Source of the DNA: Rhodovulum sp. P5
GTDB taxonomy: Bacteria; Pseudomonadota; Alphaproteobacteria; Rhodobacterales; Rhodobacteraceae
Assembly (NCBI RefSeq): GCF_002079305.1
Contig: NZ_CP015039.1
Coordinates: 1,509,501-1,573,500 of the forward strand
Reading direction: 5' to 3'
Length of the DNA stretch: 64,000 nucleotides
Below are positions 29,755 through 40,120 of this stretch, piece by piece. A model generated the notes under the pieces. That model searched no databases. It had not been told where the DNA came from and saw only the letters and a program-made list of their open reading frames with translations. Position 1 is the stretch's first letter. Every line of letters begins with the position of its first letter. The position numbers and the translations under genes are program-made.

Positions 29755-30999
29755 TCAATGCGCGACTAAACGTTCGATGAACAGGGTGGAAACGGACGCC
29801 GTCCAGCCATTTGACAGTCCCGCCAAGGGTGCCGCGATCAGTTCTTCGCCCCGCCATAGCGCAGGAGAGGCCAGCAGGGAAGCCCGCGGAAGGCCCACCG
29901 CGCGCCAGTCCGGGCTGCGTGCAAGCCCCGTTTCGCCTAGGGCACGGACCTCTTCATCGCCCTTGGCCGGGCCGGTCAGCGTCCATCGCCCGTCCCATGT
30001 CCGATCTGCCACGCATACTGTACCACGCACCGCCGCGTATTCCCGCGCAATCCTGATGTGCGTGCGGCCCCTGTCGATCAAGCATCCGTGAAGCGTGGCG
30101 CGCCCGGACGATTCAAGCACCCCGAACACGCCCCCAAGCGCGTCGGCCCGCGGCGGATACTCTGCGCTTGCCACCCAGCAAAGGGCCGCGTTGATCAGGC
30201 GGCGCGCGATTTCGCCCGGAAGCGCCGCCAAGCCAGCGGCATCGATCAGGACATCGCCCCGGTCGACATGGGCAATCCGATCCGCCGTTTCGGCCGCGAC
30301 CGCGGACAGCGCCTGCCGCGCATCCGCCAGACGCGCGGCCGTCGCGGCAAGCCCCTCGGCGGTCACGCCAAGCGGGGCCAACATCTCCAACGCCCGGCGG
30401 GCCTGTACGCGGTCGAACCGCAGATCGTCGTTGCTGGGATCCTCGACCCAGGCCTGCCCGTGATCGGACAGATAGCGCCGCAACACCGCCCGCGGGGTGT
30501 CCAGAAACGGACGCAGCCAGACCACCCCCAGCGCCGTTCGCATCGGTGCCATGCCGGACAAGCCGTCCACCCCGGCCCCGCGGCCCAGTCGCATCAGAAC
30601 CGTTTCCGCCTGATCGTCCCGTGTGTGCCCCAAGGCGACACGGGCAATACCCTTCGCCGCAGCCCAGTCGGCAATCAGCCGTTGCCGCGCCCGGCGCGCG
30701 GCGTCCTGCAGGTTGCCGCGCCCCTGCCAGCCCGTCCAGTGCAAGATGTCGTGGGGCACGCCCAGCCTTGCGCATGTCTCGGCCACGAACTGCGCCTCTG
30801 CCGCCGCTTCGGGGCGCAATCCGTGGTCGACGGTGACAGCCTGCAGCGCCCCGCCACCGGCCGCGCGCCTTGCCGCCAGCGCATGCAACAGCGCCATGGA
30901 GTCGCCGCCCCCCGACACCGCGACACCAAGGGGCGCCGACCCGTCGCAAAGCGGCGACAGCGCCTGTTCCAACAGCGTTTCGATGTGGCCTAGTTGCAC
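29755..30999 (-). CDS. tilS: tRNA(Ile)-lysidine synthase
   Basis: TilS attaches lysine to C34 of tRNA-Ile(CAU), changing its codon from AUG to AUA and its identity from Met to Ile. The 414-residue protein has the PP-loop AVSGGGDSMALLHAL at residues about 27-41, with one more Gly than the common SGGxDS, then VDHGLRPEAAAEA and LGHTRDDQAETVLMRLGRG. It overlaps the cpoB end by 10 bases. Confidence 0.96.
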   Translation of the reverse strand: MQLGHIETLLEQALSPLCDGSAPLGVAVSGGGDSMALLHALAARRAAGGGALQAVTVDHGLRPEAAAEAQFVAETCARLGVPHDILHWTGWQGRGNLQDAARRARQRLIADWAAAKGIARVALGHTRDDQAETVLMRLGRGAGVDGLSGMAPMRTALGVVWLRPFLDTPRAVLRRYLSDHGQAWVEDPSNDDLRFDRVQARRALEMLAPLGVTAEGLAATAARLADARQALSAVAAETADRIAHVDRGDVLIDAAGLAALPGEIARRLINAALCWVASAEYPPRADALGGVFGVLESSGRATLHGCLIDRGRTHIRIAREYAAVRGTVCVADRTWDGRWTLTGPAKGDEEVRALGETGLARSPDWRAVGLPRASLLASPALWRGEELIAAPLAGLSNGWTASVSTLFIERLVAH

Positions 31000-31811
31000 C
31001 CGGTCCTGCCGCTTTCGGTCGCGGCCGTCTTCGCCTCGGGGGCGGCGGGAAAGCGGTTGACGACTTCGCCAAGCGTCACGCAGGCCTCTCGCGTCTGGCC
31101 CAGTTCCCGAAGGCCCATGCCAAGCTGCAGGAGCGACGCGGGGGCATGGGGGCTGTTGGGGTTCCCGGCAAAGCTTTCCAGATAGGCGCGCGCCGCCTGC
31201 GATGTCTCTCCCATCGCCGACAGGGCCTGCCCCCGAAGATAGTTCGCCTCGGCCGACATCGGGCTGCCGGGGTAGGTGTCATTGAAGGTTTGGAACAGGG
31301 CGGCGGCCTCGGCGTTCCGGCCCTCCTCCAAGGCCTGCCGGGCGGCATCGAAATCGATACGCTCGCCCACCGCCAGTTCTGCCCCGCCTGCGCTGTCGGG
31401 GGCTTGCGGCGCGGGCGCCGGCGGCAACTCCCCGCCGCCGAGGGTCGACGTTGCGCCAAGCCGGCTGACATCGCCGCCTTCCAGCTCCACCAACCGGAAT
31501 TCCAGATCGCCGATGCGGCGGGTGCCGTCCTCGACCACACGGTTCAGGCGGTGTTCCAGTTCCTCGGTCTCGGCGGTCAGGCGCCGAAGCTCGTCCTCAA
31601 GCGCGTCGACACGTTGCAGGATCGATGCCCCGCCGGGCGGTGTCGGGCCCGAGGTCGTGGACAGTTCCCGCTTGAGCTTTTGCATCTCGACAAACAGCAC
31701 CGACAATTCCTGCCGGATATCGGCAAGCGTCTGCTCGCGCGACTGGGCCATCGCGCCCGCATCACCGCCGATTGCCAGGACCGCCGCCAGAACAAGTGCC
31801 GAAATCCGCAT
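30990..31811 (-). CDS. cpoB: Cell division coordinator CpoB (YbgF), tol-pal system protein
   Basis: CpoB is a periplasmic TPR protein that links PBP1B and the Tol system during constriction. The 273-residue protein has a signal peptide ending AMAQS, an N-terminal coiled coil (about residues 24-100, heptads rich in Leu and Glu) for trimerisation, and C-terminal TPRs from about residue 150 (GSPMSAEANYLRGQALSAMGETSQAARAY). It follows pal after 11 bases. Confidence 0.95.
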   Translation of the reverse strand: MRISALVLAAVLAIGGDAGAMAQSREQTLADIRQELSVLFVEMQKLKRELSTTSGPTPPGGASILQRVDALEDELRRLTAETEELEHRLNRVVEDGTRRIGDLEFRLVELEGGDVSRLGATSTLGGGELPPAPAPQAPDSAGGAELAVGERIDFDAARQALEEGRNAEAAALFQTFNDTYPGSPMSAEANYLRGQALSAMGETSQAARAYLESFAGNPNSPHAPASLLQLGMGLRELGQTREACVTLGEVVNRFPAAPEAKTAATESGRTGCN

Positions 31812-31822
31812 GAACCCGCCCC

Positions 31823-32332
31823 TTAGCTACCCGCACCGGCCGAAAGGACCGTAACGGCCCGGCGGTTCTTGGCATAGCAGGACTCCACCGAACAGACCTC
31901 GATCGGGCGTTCCTTGCCATAGGTCACGGTGCGCAGCCGTGTGGGCGACACCCCGCGGGAGACGAGATACTCCCGTGCCGCATTGGCCCGGCGCGCACCG
32001 AGCGCGAGGTTGTATTCCCGCGTGCCCTGTTCATCGGCATGCCCCTCGATCACGGCGCTGTAGCCGGTGTTGGCGATCAGCCAGCGCGCCTGTTGTTCCA
32101 GCGTGTCGCGCGCCTCGGCCGACAGGCTGCTTTGATCGACGGCAAAGAACACGCGGCCGCCCACCGTCTGCGTGAAATAGGCCATGGAGGCCGGGTTCGA
32201 CGGGTCGCCCATCGCCACGGACCCGCCCCCGGCGCCCGCACCCCCACCGCCGGTCATGAACCGCTCTGGCGTGGAACAGCCGGCAAGGGCGAGGGCTGCA
32301 AGAATTGCTGCGCTTTTCGCAATCGGTGTCAT
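31823..32332 (-). CDS. pal: Peptidoglycan-associated lipoprotein
   Basis: Pal anchors the outer membrane to peptidoglycan and is moved by TolB-TolA to division sites. The ATG at 32332 gives 169 residues with lipobox LALAGCS. A Gly-rich linker precedes the OmpA-like domain, whose peptidoglycan-binding residues lie in IEGHADEQGTREYNLALGARRANAA. The two Cys near the end (EVCSVESCYAKNRRA) are common in alphaproteobacterial Pal. Confidence 0.97.
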   Translation of the reverse strand: MTPIAKSAAILAALALAGCSTPERFMTGGGGAGAGGGSVAMGDPSNPASMAYFTQTVGGRVFFAVDQSSLSAEARDTLEQQARWLIANTGYSAVIEGHADEQGTREYNLALGARRANAAREYLVSRGVSPTRLRTVTYGKERPIEVCSVESCYAKNRRAVTVLSAGAGS

Positions 32333-32408
32333 GCGTGAAAGTCCTGTCTTGAAAGTTCCAGCCGGGCGGCATCCTACCAGCCGCGTTAAGATTTGAAAAT
32401 GTGGCCCC

Positions 32409-33737
32409 TTACGGCAAGAGCGGCGACCATGACGGGTCCGACGCCGCGCCGGCATAGGGCACCTTGCGCAGGTTTCGGCCGGTAATGTCGACGGAATACA
32501 GCGCAGGCGCCCCCGTGGCACCCGCGCTTTCGCGGGTGAACATGATGACCCGGCCGTTGGGAGACCATGTCGGCCCCTCGTCCAGGAACGACGCGGTCAG
32601 CAGGCGTTCTTCCGACCCATCGGTGCGCATCACGCCGATGTGGAACCGCCCGCCGTTCTGCTTGGTAAAGGCGATCAGATCCCCCCGCGGCGACCAGACC
32701 GGCGTACCATAACGCCCCTGCCCGAAAGAGATCCGCCGCGGCTCCCCCCCGCCCGCGGGCATGACGTAAAGCTGCTGGGTGCCCGACCTGTCGCTTTCAA
32801 AAACGATGCGCGAGCCGTCCGGCGCAAAGCTGGGGGCGGTTTCAATCGACGGCGCGCTGGTCAGGCGCTGGCGCCGCCCCGATTGCAGGTCGAGCGTGAA
32901 GAGATCGGTATTGCCCCCATCGCTGAGCGAGAACACCACGCCGCGCCCATCCGGCGAAAACCGCGGCGCAAAGGTCATGGTGCCGGGCTGGTCGTCCAGC
33001 GCCCGGCGGCGCCCGGTCGCGATGTCCAGAAGATAGATGCGGGGAAAACCGGTCTCATAGCTGGTGTAAAGCACCCGGTCGCCCGCGGGCGAAAACCGCG
33101 GCGCAATCACCAGCGATGAGGCATCGGTCAGGTCCTGCACATTTGCGCCGTCCTGATCCATCACGGCCAACCGCTTGGTCCGCGCGTTCTTCGGCCCGCT
33201 TTCCGCCACGAACACCACGCGGCTGTCGAAATAGCCGCCTTCGCCGGTGATCCGCCGATAGACCTCGTCCGCGACCTTGTGCGCGACCCGCCGCCAACTG
33301 GAGGTGGAGCCCCCGAATTGCAGCCCCTCGCCCAGCGGTGCCCCGGCAAAGACATCGAACAGGCGGAACTTGACGGTCAGCCGGCCATTGCTGCCGACGC
33401 TTACCGCCCCGGTGATCAGCGCCTGCGCATTGATCGCCTTCCAGTCGGCATATTGCACGGGGCTGTCGAAATTCGTCACCGTCGAAAGATAGGCGTTCTC
33501 GGCGATCTTCCGGAACAGACCGCTGCCGTTCAGGTCGCCCGCGATCACCTGTGCGATGTCCCGGGCATAGTCCTGGGCCGCGGCATTCTCGGCCACGAAA
33601 CCGGGGACGGCATAGGGCAAGGGCTCGATGATCCCCTCGTCGATCTCGATCCGCAGGGGCGCGGCCCCGGCCGTCACCGCCCCGAAAGCAAAGCCCAAGC
33701 CCAGAACAACCGCCCAAAGCACCACACGCATCGTCAT
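32409..33737 (-). CDS. tolB: Tol-Pal system protein TolB
   Basis: TolB is a periplasmic beta-propeller that shuttles between Pal and TolA. The ATG at 33737 follows GAGG at five bases and overlaps the tolA stop (ATGA). The 442-residue protein has a signal peptide (ending TAGAAP), a D1 domain and then a six-bladed propeller with repeated blades such as [44 protein letters not shown] and [14 protein letters not shown]. Confidence 0.97.
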   Translation of the reverse strand: MTMRVVLWAVVLGLGFAFGAVTAGAAPLRIEIDEGIIEPLPYAVPGFVAENAAAQDYARDIAQVIAGDLNGSGLFRKIAENAYLSTVTNFDSPVQYADWKAINAQALITGAVSVGSNGRLTVKFRLFDVFAGAPLGEGLQFGGSTSSWRRVAHKVADEVYRRITGEGGYFDSRVVFVAESGPKNARTKRLAVMDQDGANVQDLTDASSLVIAPRFSPAGDRVLYTSYETGFPRIYLLDIATGRRRALDDQPGTMTFAPRFSPDGRGVVFSLSDGGNTDLFTLDLQSGRRQRLTSAPSIETAPSFAPDGSRIVFESDRSGTQQLYVMPAGGGEPRRISFGQGRYGTPVWSPRGDLIAFTKQNGGRFHIGVMRTDGSEERLLTASFLDEGPTWSPNGRVIMFTRESAGATGAPALYSVDITGRNLRKVPYAGAASDPSWSPLLP

Positions 33738-34924
33738 CGCACCCTCATATTCTCGGGGTTGAAGGTCATCTCGATCTCGCGCCACTGATCGAATTTCTCG
33801 GGCGGAAGGGGGAACCCGCGCGCGCCGCACAGGATAATCGCCCGCCGGGCGGAGGCGTAGGTTTGCCGCGCCGCGGCCTCTGGCCCACCGGTCCACGACA
33901 CCAGACGGATCGTTTCGGTCAGGGGATGCCCGTCTTCCTGCATGTCCACGCCCAAGACCACCGTCGTCGCCAGCGCCTCCGACGACAGCGCGCCGACATT
34001 CCAGCAGCGAGAGACCGCGATCCGGAGCGCATCGCGCTCGCCCGCCGTCAGCACCGGGCCCTCTGATGCCACACCTGCGCCGGGGCGCGGAACATCCGGC
34101 GCGGCAAGGGCCGCGGCAACGGCATCGGCGACGGCAGCGGCCAGCGTGTCCGTTTCCGGCTCTGGCTCAGGGGTCGGTTCAGGCGCGGTTTCCGCCGTTT
34201 CCACGGGCAGGCCGGGCTCCGCGGGCTCGTCGGGCGGCGTTTCCACCGGCGGTTCGGCCACGGCAGGCCGGGCCGGGCGACTGCGCGGACGGGGAGAGGA
34301 CGCAAGCGCGCGCCCGGTTTGCGGCCGTTCCTCGGCCTCGGTCACGATTTCGGTCGTGGCGTCCTCGGGCGCGGCGGCCTCCTCGGGCGACCGGGGCACA
34401 ACGGCGGCCGGGTCGGGACGAACCGACGGGGTGGGAAGATCCGCGATCGCCACATCATCGGGCAGCCTTGCCGGTTCGGGCGCGATCCGCTCTGCCGGAC
34501 GCGGCGGGGCGGTGTCGGGCAGCGGCGCCTCTGGTGCCTCGGCCATCTCCGGCGGAAGGGGAGGCGGCACGGTCTCGGCAACTTCGGCCTCCGGCAAGGG
34601 CACCAACCCGCTGGTATCGGGTGCGATGTCGGGGTCCACCGGCGTCTGACGCTCCGGCAAGGTGGGCCGCTCCGGGCGGACCTCCGGCGCCGGAACCGGA
34701 CGGGTCGCGGTCGGTTCCTCGGGGGCTTGGGGCAGGTCGACCGCCTGTTCGGCCCGCGGGGCGGCCGCGGGCGCCATCAACGCTGCAAACTCCTCACCCG
34801 ACAGGATCGTCACGTCGGTCACCTGCATCGGTTTCGGCGGCGGCGCGGCGAACAACCCGGCCAGCAGCACCCATGCGATCAGCAGCAGATGCATCCCGCC
34901 CGAAATATAGGTGCCGGTGTTCAT
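33734..34924 (-). CDS. tolA: TolA, membrane-spanning stator of the Tol-Pal system
   Basis: TolA is energised by TolQR and reaches across the periplasm to Pal-TolB. The 396-residue protein has one N-terminal membrane helix (residues about 8-27, [13 protein letters not shown]), a very long Pro, Glu and Ala-rich middle (about 60-290), and a compact C-terminal domain (from about residue 295, [16 protein letters not shown]) with two Cys, as in TolA domain III. The sequence is divergent, as usual for TolA, and position in the operon decides the call. Confidence 0.93.
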   Translation of the reverse strand: MNTGTYISGGMHLLLIAWVLLAGLFAAPPPKPMQVTDVTILSGEEFAALMAPAAAPRAEQAVDLPQAPEEPTATRPVPAPEVRPERPTLPERQTPVDPDIAPDTSGLVPLPEAEVAETVPPPLPPEMAEAPEAPLPDTAPPRPAERIAPEPARLPDDVAIADLPTPSVRPDPAAVVPRSPEEAAAPEDATTEIVTEAEERPQTGRALASSPRPRSRPARPAVAEPPVETPPDEPAEPGLPVETAETAPEPTPEPEPETDTLAAAVADAVAAALAAPDVPRPGAGVASEGPVLTAGERDALRIAVSRCWNVGALSSEALATTVVLGVDMQEDGHPLTETIRLVSWTGGPEAAARQTYASARRAIILCGARGFPLPPEKFDQWREIEMTFNPENMRVR

Positions 34925-34936
34925 GCACGCCCTGCC

Positions 34937-35413
34937 CTACTCGTCCCGGCCGTCCATCGCCGGCCCGCCGGTATCGGTCACCAGACCGATGTCGCGAAAA
35001 CCAGCCGCGTTCAACGCGCCCATCACCTGCACCACCCGCTCATAGGCAATCGATCCATCGGCCCTGAGATAAATCTTGTCGTCCCGCCGCTCCGCCGCCA
35101 CGGCCCGCAACTTGGGGATCAACGCGGCCGGCTCGACCTCGGTTTCCTGGACCACCAGCCGGCCATCGGCCGTCAGCGTCACGGTCAGCGGGGCCTCTTG
35201 CGCGGCGGGCAGCGCATCGGCCGCGGTTTTCGGCAATTCCACCGGCACGCCCACGGTCAAGAGCGGCGCAGCCACCATGAAGATGATCAGAAGCACCAGC
35301 ATCACGTCCACCATCGGGGTGACGTTGATCTCTGACATGGCCGGGGGGTGACGGCGATGGCCGCGCAGACGCCGCCCGCCCGATCCGTTGCGCGGAGAGG
35401 ACCCGGCCCCCAT
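34937..35413 (-). CDS. tolR: TolR, proton-channel component
   Basis: TolR pairs with TolQ to form the proton-driven motor. The 158-residue protein has a basic N-terminal tail, then MSEINVTPMVDVMLVLLIIFMV with the essential membrane Asp (V-D-V), and a periplasmic domain with LRADGSIAYERVVQVMGALNAAGF. It starts three bases after the tolQ stop. Confidence 0.97.
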   Translation of the reverse strand: MGAGSSPRNGSGGRRLRGHRRHPPAMSEINVTPMVDVMLVLLIIFMVAAPLLTVGVPVELPKTAADALPAAQEAPLTVTLTADGRLVVQETEVEPAALIPKLRAVAAERRDDKIYLRADGSIAYERVVQVMGALNAAGFRDIGLVTDTGGPAMDGRDE

Positions 35414-35416
35414 CCC

Positions 35417-36112
35417 TCAGGCGTCCAGCTGGCGCGACAGGATGGTGGAAAACTCGTCGGCGAAGGATTCATAGCCACCGACGATCCGGTCGCTGTCCGC
35501 CGACAGCTTGTTGTAGAACACCACGGCCGGGATCGCCGCCAGCAGGCCCAGCGCGGTCGCGACCAGCGCCTCGGCAATGCCCGGGGCGACCACGGCAAGG
35601 TTGGTGTTCTGCTGCAGCGCGATCTGCTCGAACGCGTGCTTGATGCCCCAGACCGTGCCGAACAGCCCAACGAATGGCGCGGTGGAGCCGACCGTGGCAA
35701 GGAAGGACAGCCCGCCATTCAGCAGCTCCGCCTCCTTGGCGATGGCCACGTCCATCGACCGGTCGATCCGGGCGGCGGCCCCCGCGATCAGGCCGCCGTC
35801 CTGCCGGTGGCTGCGCTGCCATTCCACCATGCCGGAGGCAAAGATCTTCTGCGGCGCGGTGGCGGGGTCCGGGCCCAGCGTCTCGAACAACTCGTCCAGC
35901 GGGTCCCCCGACCAGAACGCCTCGTCGAAACTGTCGGCCTCGGCCCGCGCCCGGCGGAAGGCGATCAGTTTCTGGATGATGATCGCCCATGACCAGAACG
36001 AGGCGGCGATCAGCACCAGCATCACCAGTTTCACGGTGAAGGTCGCGCGCACGAAAAGGGCCAGCAGGGAGAAGTCAATCTCCTGCGCCATCGCAAGGGT
36101 ATCGGGTTCCAT
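35417..36112 (-). CDS. tolQ: TolQ, proton-channel component
   Basis: The 231-residue protein has three membrane helices of the ExbB/MotA family: one near residues 13-35 and two in the C-terminal half (FLATVGSTAPFVGLFGTVWGI and LVATALGLLAAIPAVVFYNKL), with the conserved Thr-rich face. It forms the pentameric stator around TolR. A 100-base gap without a gene separates it from ybgC. Confidence 0.97.
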   Translation of the reverse strand: MEPDTLAMAQEIDFSLLALFVRATFTVKLVMLVLIAASFWSWAIIIQKLIAFRRARAEADSFDEAFWSGDPLDELFETLGPDPATAPQKIFASGMVEWQRSHRQDGGLIAGAAARIDRSMDVAIAKEAELLNGGLSFLATVGSTAPFVGLFGTVWGIKHAFEQIALQQNTNLAVVAPGIAEALVATALGLLAAIPAVVFYNKLSADSDRIVGGYESFADEFSTILSRQLDA

Positions 36113-36212
36113 TCTGCCTGCTCGCGGTTAGGGGCGTTTCTTGGGCTCGCCGCCGGTTGGGCCGAACCTACCCGGTTTCCGCGATCATTGCCAACACAAC
36201 CGCGTCAACGGA

Positions 36213-36620
36213 TCAGCCCTGCGCCCCGGCGCCCTCCAGCACTCGGCGAAACTCTGCCGGCAGCCGCGTGGGCCGCCCGGTCGCCGTCAGGGTCACAAGG
36301 GTGACGCGGGCGGTGAACAGCCGATCCGCCCCCCGGCACACCGCCTGGTCAAGGATCAGCCGCGCGGGGGTCAGTTGCGCAAGCGCCGTTTCCACCGTCA
36401 GAAGGTCGTCGAACTTGGCGGGGGACAGGTAATCCGCCTCCACCCGCCGCACGGCGAAGACAATGCCCTCCTCCGCCTTCAGCCGGGCCTGATCGACGCC
36501 CAGCTCCCGCACCCATTCCGACCGCGCCCGTTCGATGAATTTCAGGTAATTGGCGTAATAGACGATGCCGGCAAGATCGGTGTCTTCGTAATAGACGCGG
36601 AGTTGGTAGGTGTGGGTCAT
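36213..36620 (-). CDS. ybgC: Tol-pal-associated acyl-CoA thioesterase
   Basis: YbgC is a hotdog-fold thioesterase found at the head of tol-pal operons and linked to phospholipid metabolism. The ATG at 36620 gives 135 residues starting MTHTYQLRVYYEDTDLAG; the catalytic Asp lies in YYEDTDLAG and the helix GIVYYANYLKFIERARSEW is typical. No strong ribosome site is seen. The start overlaps the stop of the truncated upstream gene by 4 bases (ATGA), so translation may originally have been coupled to that gene. Confidence 0.93.
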   Translation of the reverse strand: MTHTYQLRVYYEDTDLAGIVYYANYLKFIERARSEWVRELGVDQARLKAEEGIVFAVRRVEADYLSPAKFDDLLTVETALAQLTPARLILDQAVCRGADRLFTARVTLVTLTATGRPTRLPAEFRRVLEGAGAQG

Positions 36621-38333
36621 GTGGTGGAGTCCGTCTTCACAAGGCCAGAAAAACCCGCAACCGCCAACAGCGACAAGGCCCAGCCCAGCGCGATCTGCGC
36701 CCACAGGAAATACCGCGCGCCCCGCCCGAGGGCGGAGGCGGTTTCATCGGGAATCCAGAAGCCCTGCATCTCCAGATCGACGATGGGCAGCAGCGTATCG
36801 GCGGAATAGACCCACGGGTTGAAGCGGGGGTAGGACTGCGCCTCGGGTTGTTGCAGGAAACAGGCAAGTTGGGTGGTGCCGGAGTTGCGGGGGGCAAGTT
36901 TAGGGTCGGTGCCTTGGTTGGTGTAGCCCGGATGGCAGGCAGCCCATTCGGCGCTGCGCAGGACAAAGGCGTTGTTGGGCTTGATGGCGTCGCGCTCCGC
37001 GGCCTGCTGAAAGACCACCACGCCCAGCGCCCAAAGGCCGAACAGCCATGCAAAGGCCAGAAAGGGCTGGCGACCATAGCGGACCGTGCCGGCGAGAACG
37101 ACATCCCAGAAACCGAGCCAGAGCGCGACATGGTGGCGACGCACTTTTCGTAATCGCAGCCGGCGAGCCGCGCGCTGCCGCCTCTCCTTTTCGATCAGGA
37201 TCGCACGAGCGTCAGCCCCATGCCCCATCTCACGTAGCACCTTGGCGCACTGTTCATAGGGCTGAGGGCGGAAATCGCCCTCTGGAAAATAACTATCTTG
37301 AAGGGCCAACCATTTCAGACGCGCAGCAGCAGACGCCGGCGAACTTGAAAGAAATGAACCATACTCGCAACGATCTAGCATCAGTTTCCCCGGCCCGGGC
37401 CATCCGCAACTTGTATCATGTATTCCGTAAAATCGGCTTGCGCTCAAATCGAGAAAGCCGTCAATCGCAGCACTCTCCCCCACTACAAGGCTACCGGCAC
37501 ATTCCACATGTAAAAGTGACAACGCGAACCCTGACTTCCCAGGTCTCAATCTGGCATTGCCCAAAACCAGGCTTTTTCCAACTCGCGCATGGCAAAATTC
37601 TATTTCCCCTTCTGACTGAAAACTATCAAAAATTACACTGCCACCTACAGACACGCTGCTAGCATTAAGGGACATTCCACCGTCAATAGCACTCACACTC
37701 GCCTTCGAACAGATCAAGTTCCCTCCAATGCTCGCATCTAAAAGTCGAAGCTCTCCTTTGGATGAAACCCTTTCTAAGAAAACACCTCCGTTGACAGTAA
37801 TGCGCTCTGCATTCAGAGAATACCCACTCTCCCCGGGCTTAAGGTCGGCTGCCACACAGTTCAAACCCCACCCCATACGGGCATCGACGAGCCTTATTTC
37901 CCCCGTAACACAAGTTTTATCCAAGAATACGCCGCCCTTAACCTCAAGACCATCAGCCAACAGAGCGTAACCGTTGCCGTTTGAAGTAATTTTTGCCCCA
38001 GTGCAATTTAGGTCAACGCCCAGGCTTGCGTTCATAAAAGAAAGCTCGCCATTTACATCAGCATTGCGAAGGAGAACACTTCCTCGCACGCTCAAGCGGC
38101 CAGCATCAAGACCCGGGAGAAAACTATCGTCCAGGCCAATAGAGGAAAATTCAGCCGACTTAAAGATTGGAAGATGATCAAAATGGCACCGAGTAAGCCA
38201 AACATCGCTTGACACGCGAACGCCTTCTAGGTCCAGACGTCCAGTTATCCGCACACCCGAAATCCGAATGCCTTTTTCCGAAACTGGTTCTGGTAACTCA
38301 AGTTCACCAGTAAAACGCGTAAGTGATTGATAT
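36617..38333 (-). pseudogene. Repeat-rich membrane protein, 5'-truncated by an insertion sequence
   Basis: An open frame of about 570 codons runs from the IS edge to 36617 and is closed upstream by a TAA that falls inside the IS tip. Its first readable codons (LTRFTGELELPEPVSEKGIRISG) contain no ATG, so the gene lost its start; GTG 38254 is the first possible internal start. Residues up to about 340 consist of repeats of about 20-35 residues, such as GSVLLRNADVNGELSF, GGVFLDKTCVTGEIRL and GGVFLERVSSKGELRL, suggesting a right-handed beta-helix. Two membrane helices follow near the C-terminus. The repeat part is AT-richer with different codon use than the GC-rich tail. Function unknown. Confidence 0.8.
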
Positions 38334-40078
38334 CGTTATGGCGAGATTGGCCAAAATGTAACTACGCGAGGGTGATCAGGCGGGTTTTGGCAGGTTCAGG
38401 GTGTCGAAGAGGTCCAGTTGTTCGGGGGTCGGGGTGGTGAGGCCGTCGAGCTTTCGGTCGGCGATCCGGGCTTCGTGGCGGTGGATGCGCGCGAGCATGT
38501 CGAGGGCGGTTCGTGGGCTGGCGTCATGTCCTTTTGCCTTCAGCCGCATGCGCATGACGCGGTAGAGGACGAGGGCGAGAAAGCAGATCAGCGCGTGGGC
38601 GCGGATGCGGTCGGGCAGCCGATGGTGGACGGGGGCGATCTCGATATCGGATTTCAGGACGCGGAAGCCGCGTTCGATATCGGCCAGCGACTTGTAGCGG
38701 GTCACGGTTGCGGTCGGCGTCAGGTCGGGGGCATTGGTCAGCAGGGCGAGCTTGCCGTCGAAGAGTTCGGCTCGGGCGACGGCGTCTTCGTCGATGCTGT
38801 AGCTGAACCGGTCGGCCTGCAGGTCTGCCTTGAGGAACCGGGTCAGTTCGGCCTCGGCCACGGCGCGCGTGAAGCGGCTATAGGCGCCGCGGTCGGAGGC
38901 GCGGCGGCCCCGCGCCGTCTGGCCGTCGTCTTGCGCATCGAGCTTGGCGACCATCTTTTCGGCCTGGGCTTCAAGTTCGGCGATGCGGGCGCGACGTCGT
39001 TCGGATTGGTCGGCGGCTCGAACGGGATCATGGGCGACGATCAGGCGATGGCCGGCAAAATTGCTTTCCGCCAGGCCGCCTTCGTCGAAGGCAAGGCCCC
39101 GAAAGGTCTCGACCAGATCGGCATAGCGACGGGCGGGGACGGCGAGGATGAACTCCAGCTTGCGGTCGTCCTGATCGGCCAGGGCGGTCAGTTCGTCGAT
39201 GTTTTCAAGGCTGAGCAGGCCACGGTCGGCGACCAGGATGACACGCTGCACGGGAAACCGCTGCAACACCGTCTGCAGCATGCCCTGCAGGGTTTTCGTC
39301 TCCCCGACATTGCCGGGGTGGACCGTGTGCATGAGCGGCAGGCCGTCGGCGGTTTGCACGACGCCGAGCACGAATTGCCGGGCGATGCCACCGGTTTCCT
39401 TGTTCATGCCATAGGCGCGGAGGTCGTCGTCAACCTCTCCGTCGCCATGGATGCGCACCGTGGTCAGGTCGTAGAAGACCACGGCCAGGTCCCGATCGAC
39501 CAGCGGACGGATTTGTCTGGCCAGTTCCATCTCGACCCGCTCGGCATGGTCCATCAGCGCATCCATGGCGCGGAGCAGATGTTGATGCGTGACGGTGTCC
39601 GGCATCGCCGGCATCGCGACCGTTTCCAGCCAGCGCAGGCAGCCAAGCTTGCTTGTGGGGTCGCACAACCGATTGAACACCATGGCGCGGACCAGCGCCT
39701 CCACGTCGACTTTCCGCTTGCCGGAACGCAGCGCACGGCCGAGGGCATGATCGAAACCAAGGTCCTTCCACAACTCGTGCAGGGCAAAGACGTCGCCATA
39801 GCTGCGCGCCGCCTCGTAGGTGATCTCGGCCTTCTCGGGCTCGACCCGACCCGCGGCGCGACTGAGCCCCCGGATCAGCGCATCGAGCTGGCCATCCTTC
39901 ATCCCGTCCACGCGCCCCAGATTGGCCACGACGCGCAGCCGGGGCTTGCCCGCCTCGTTACGGAAGGACTCGACAATCTGCAGATAGCGACGCCCGCCGC
40001 TCTCGGTGATGCGCGTGAACATGGCATGCAGGATATCGCACGTTTGGGCGCATTCATAGGGTCTTAAACATCATAACG
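38334..40078 (-). mobile_element. IS1634-like insertion sequence
   Basis: One transposase gene is flanked by short non-coding ends. The best boundary is the 7-base inverted repeat CGTTATG at 38334-38340 and CATAACG at 40072-40078; beyond these bases similarity fades. No flanking target duplication of 5-6 bases is seen, which suggests a later deletion or recombination at one side. The element lies in the same orientation as the ruv and tol-pal genes, so transcription could pass through it. Confidence 0.75.
38376..40022 (-). CDS. IS1634-family DDE transposase
   Basis: The 548-residue protein begins MFTRITESGGRRYLQIVES and has the layout of IS1634/IS4-type transposases. The first Asp lies in VFYDLTTVRIHG, the second in ILVADRGLLSLENI, and the Glu region is DIERGFRVLKSDIEIAPVHHR with the family Y-R-E-K-like spacing. 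The C-terminal RIRAHALICFLALVLYRVM helix is also typical. The frame is intact, so the element may still be active. Confidence 0.9.
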   Translation of the reverse strand: MFTRITESGGRRYLQIVESFRNEAGKPRLRVVANLGRVDGMKDGQLDALIRGLSRAAGRVEPEKAEITYEAARSYGDVFALHELWKDLGFDHALGRALRSGKRKVDVEALVRAMVFNRLCDPTSKLGCLRWLETVAMPAMPDTVTHQHLLRAMDALMDHAERVEMELARQIRPLVDRDLAVVFYDLTTVRIHGDGEVDDDLRAYGMNKETGGIARQFVLGVVQTADGLPLMHTVHPGNVGETKTLQGMLQTVLQRFPVQRVILVADRGLLSLENIDELTALADQDDRKLEFILAVPARRYADLVETFRGLAFDEGGLAESNFAGHRLIVAHDPVRAADQSERRRARIAELEAQAEKMVAKLDAQDDGQTARGRRASDRGAYSRFTRAVAEAELTRFLKADLQADRFSYSIDEDAVARAELFDGKLALLTNAPDLTPTATVTRYKSLADIERGFRVLKSDIEIAPVHHRLPDRIRAHALICFLALVLYRVMRMRLKAKGHDASPRTALDMLARIHRHEARIADRKLDGLTTPTPEQLDLFDTLNLPKPA

Positions 40079-40120
40079 TGTAACTACACGACTTCGGCCG
40101 AACTGCCCACCTCGCGCGCC

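Noticed and set aside
34066..35335. Long plus-strand frames over tolA and tolR
   Set aside because: They are opposite to the Pro and Glu-rich tolA; low-complexity shadows without motifs.
38418..40067. 549-residue plus-strand open frame across the IS
   Set aside because: It is antisense to the intact transposase; composition is typical of an opposite-strand shadow and no motif is seen.
38357..40087. TGTAACTAC direct repeats at 38357-38365 and 40079-40087 as IS target duplication
   Set aside because: Using them would place the left edge 10 bases from the transposase stop with no inverted repeat at the ends. The CGTTATG/CATAACG boundary fits an IS better, so the direct repeat is left as unexplained.
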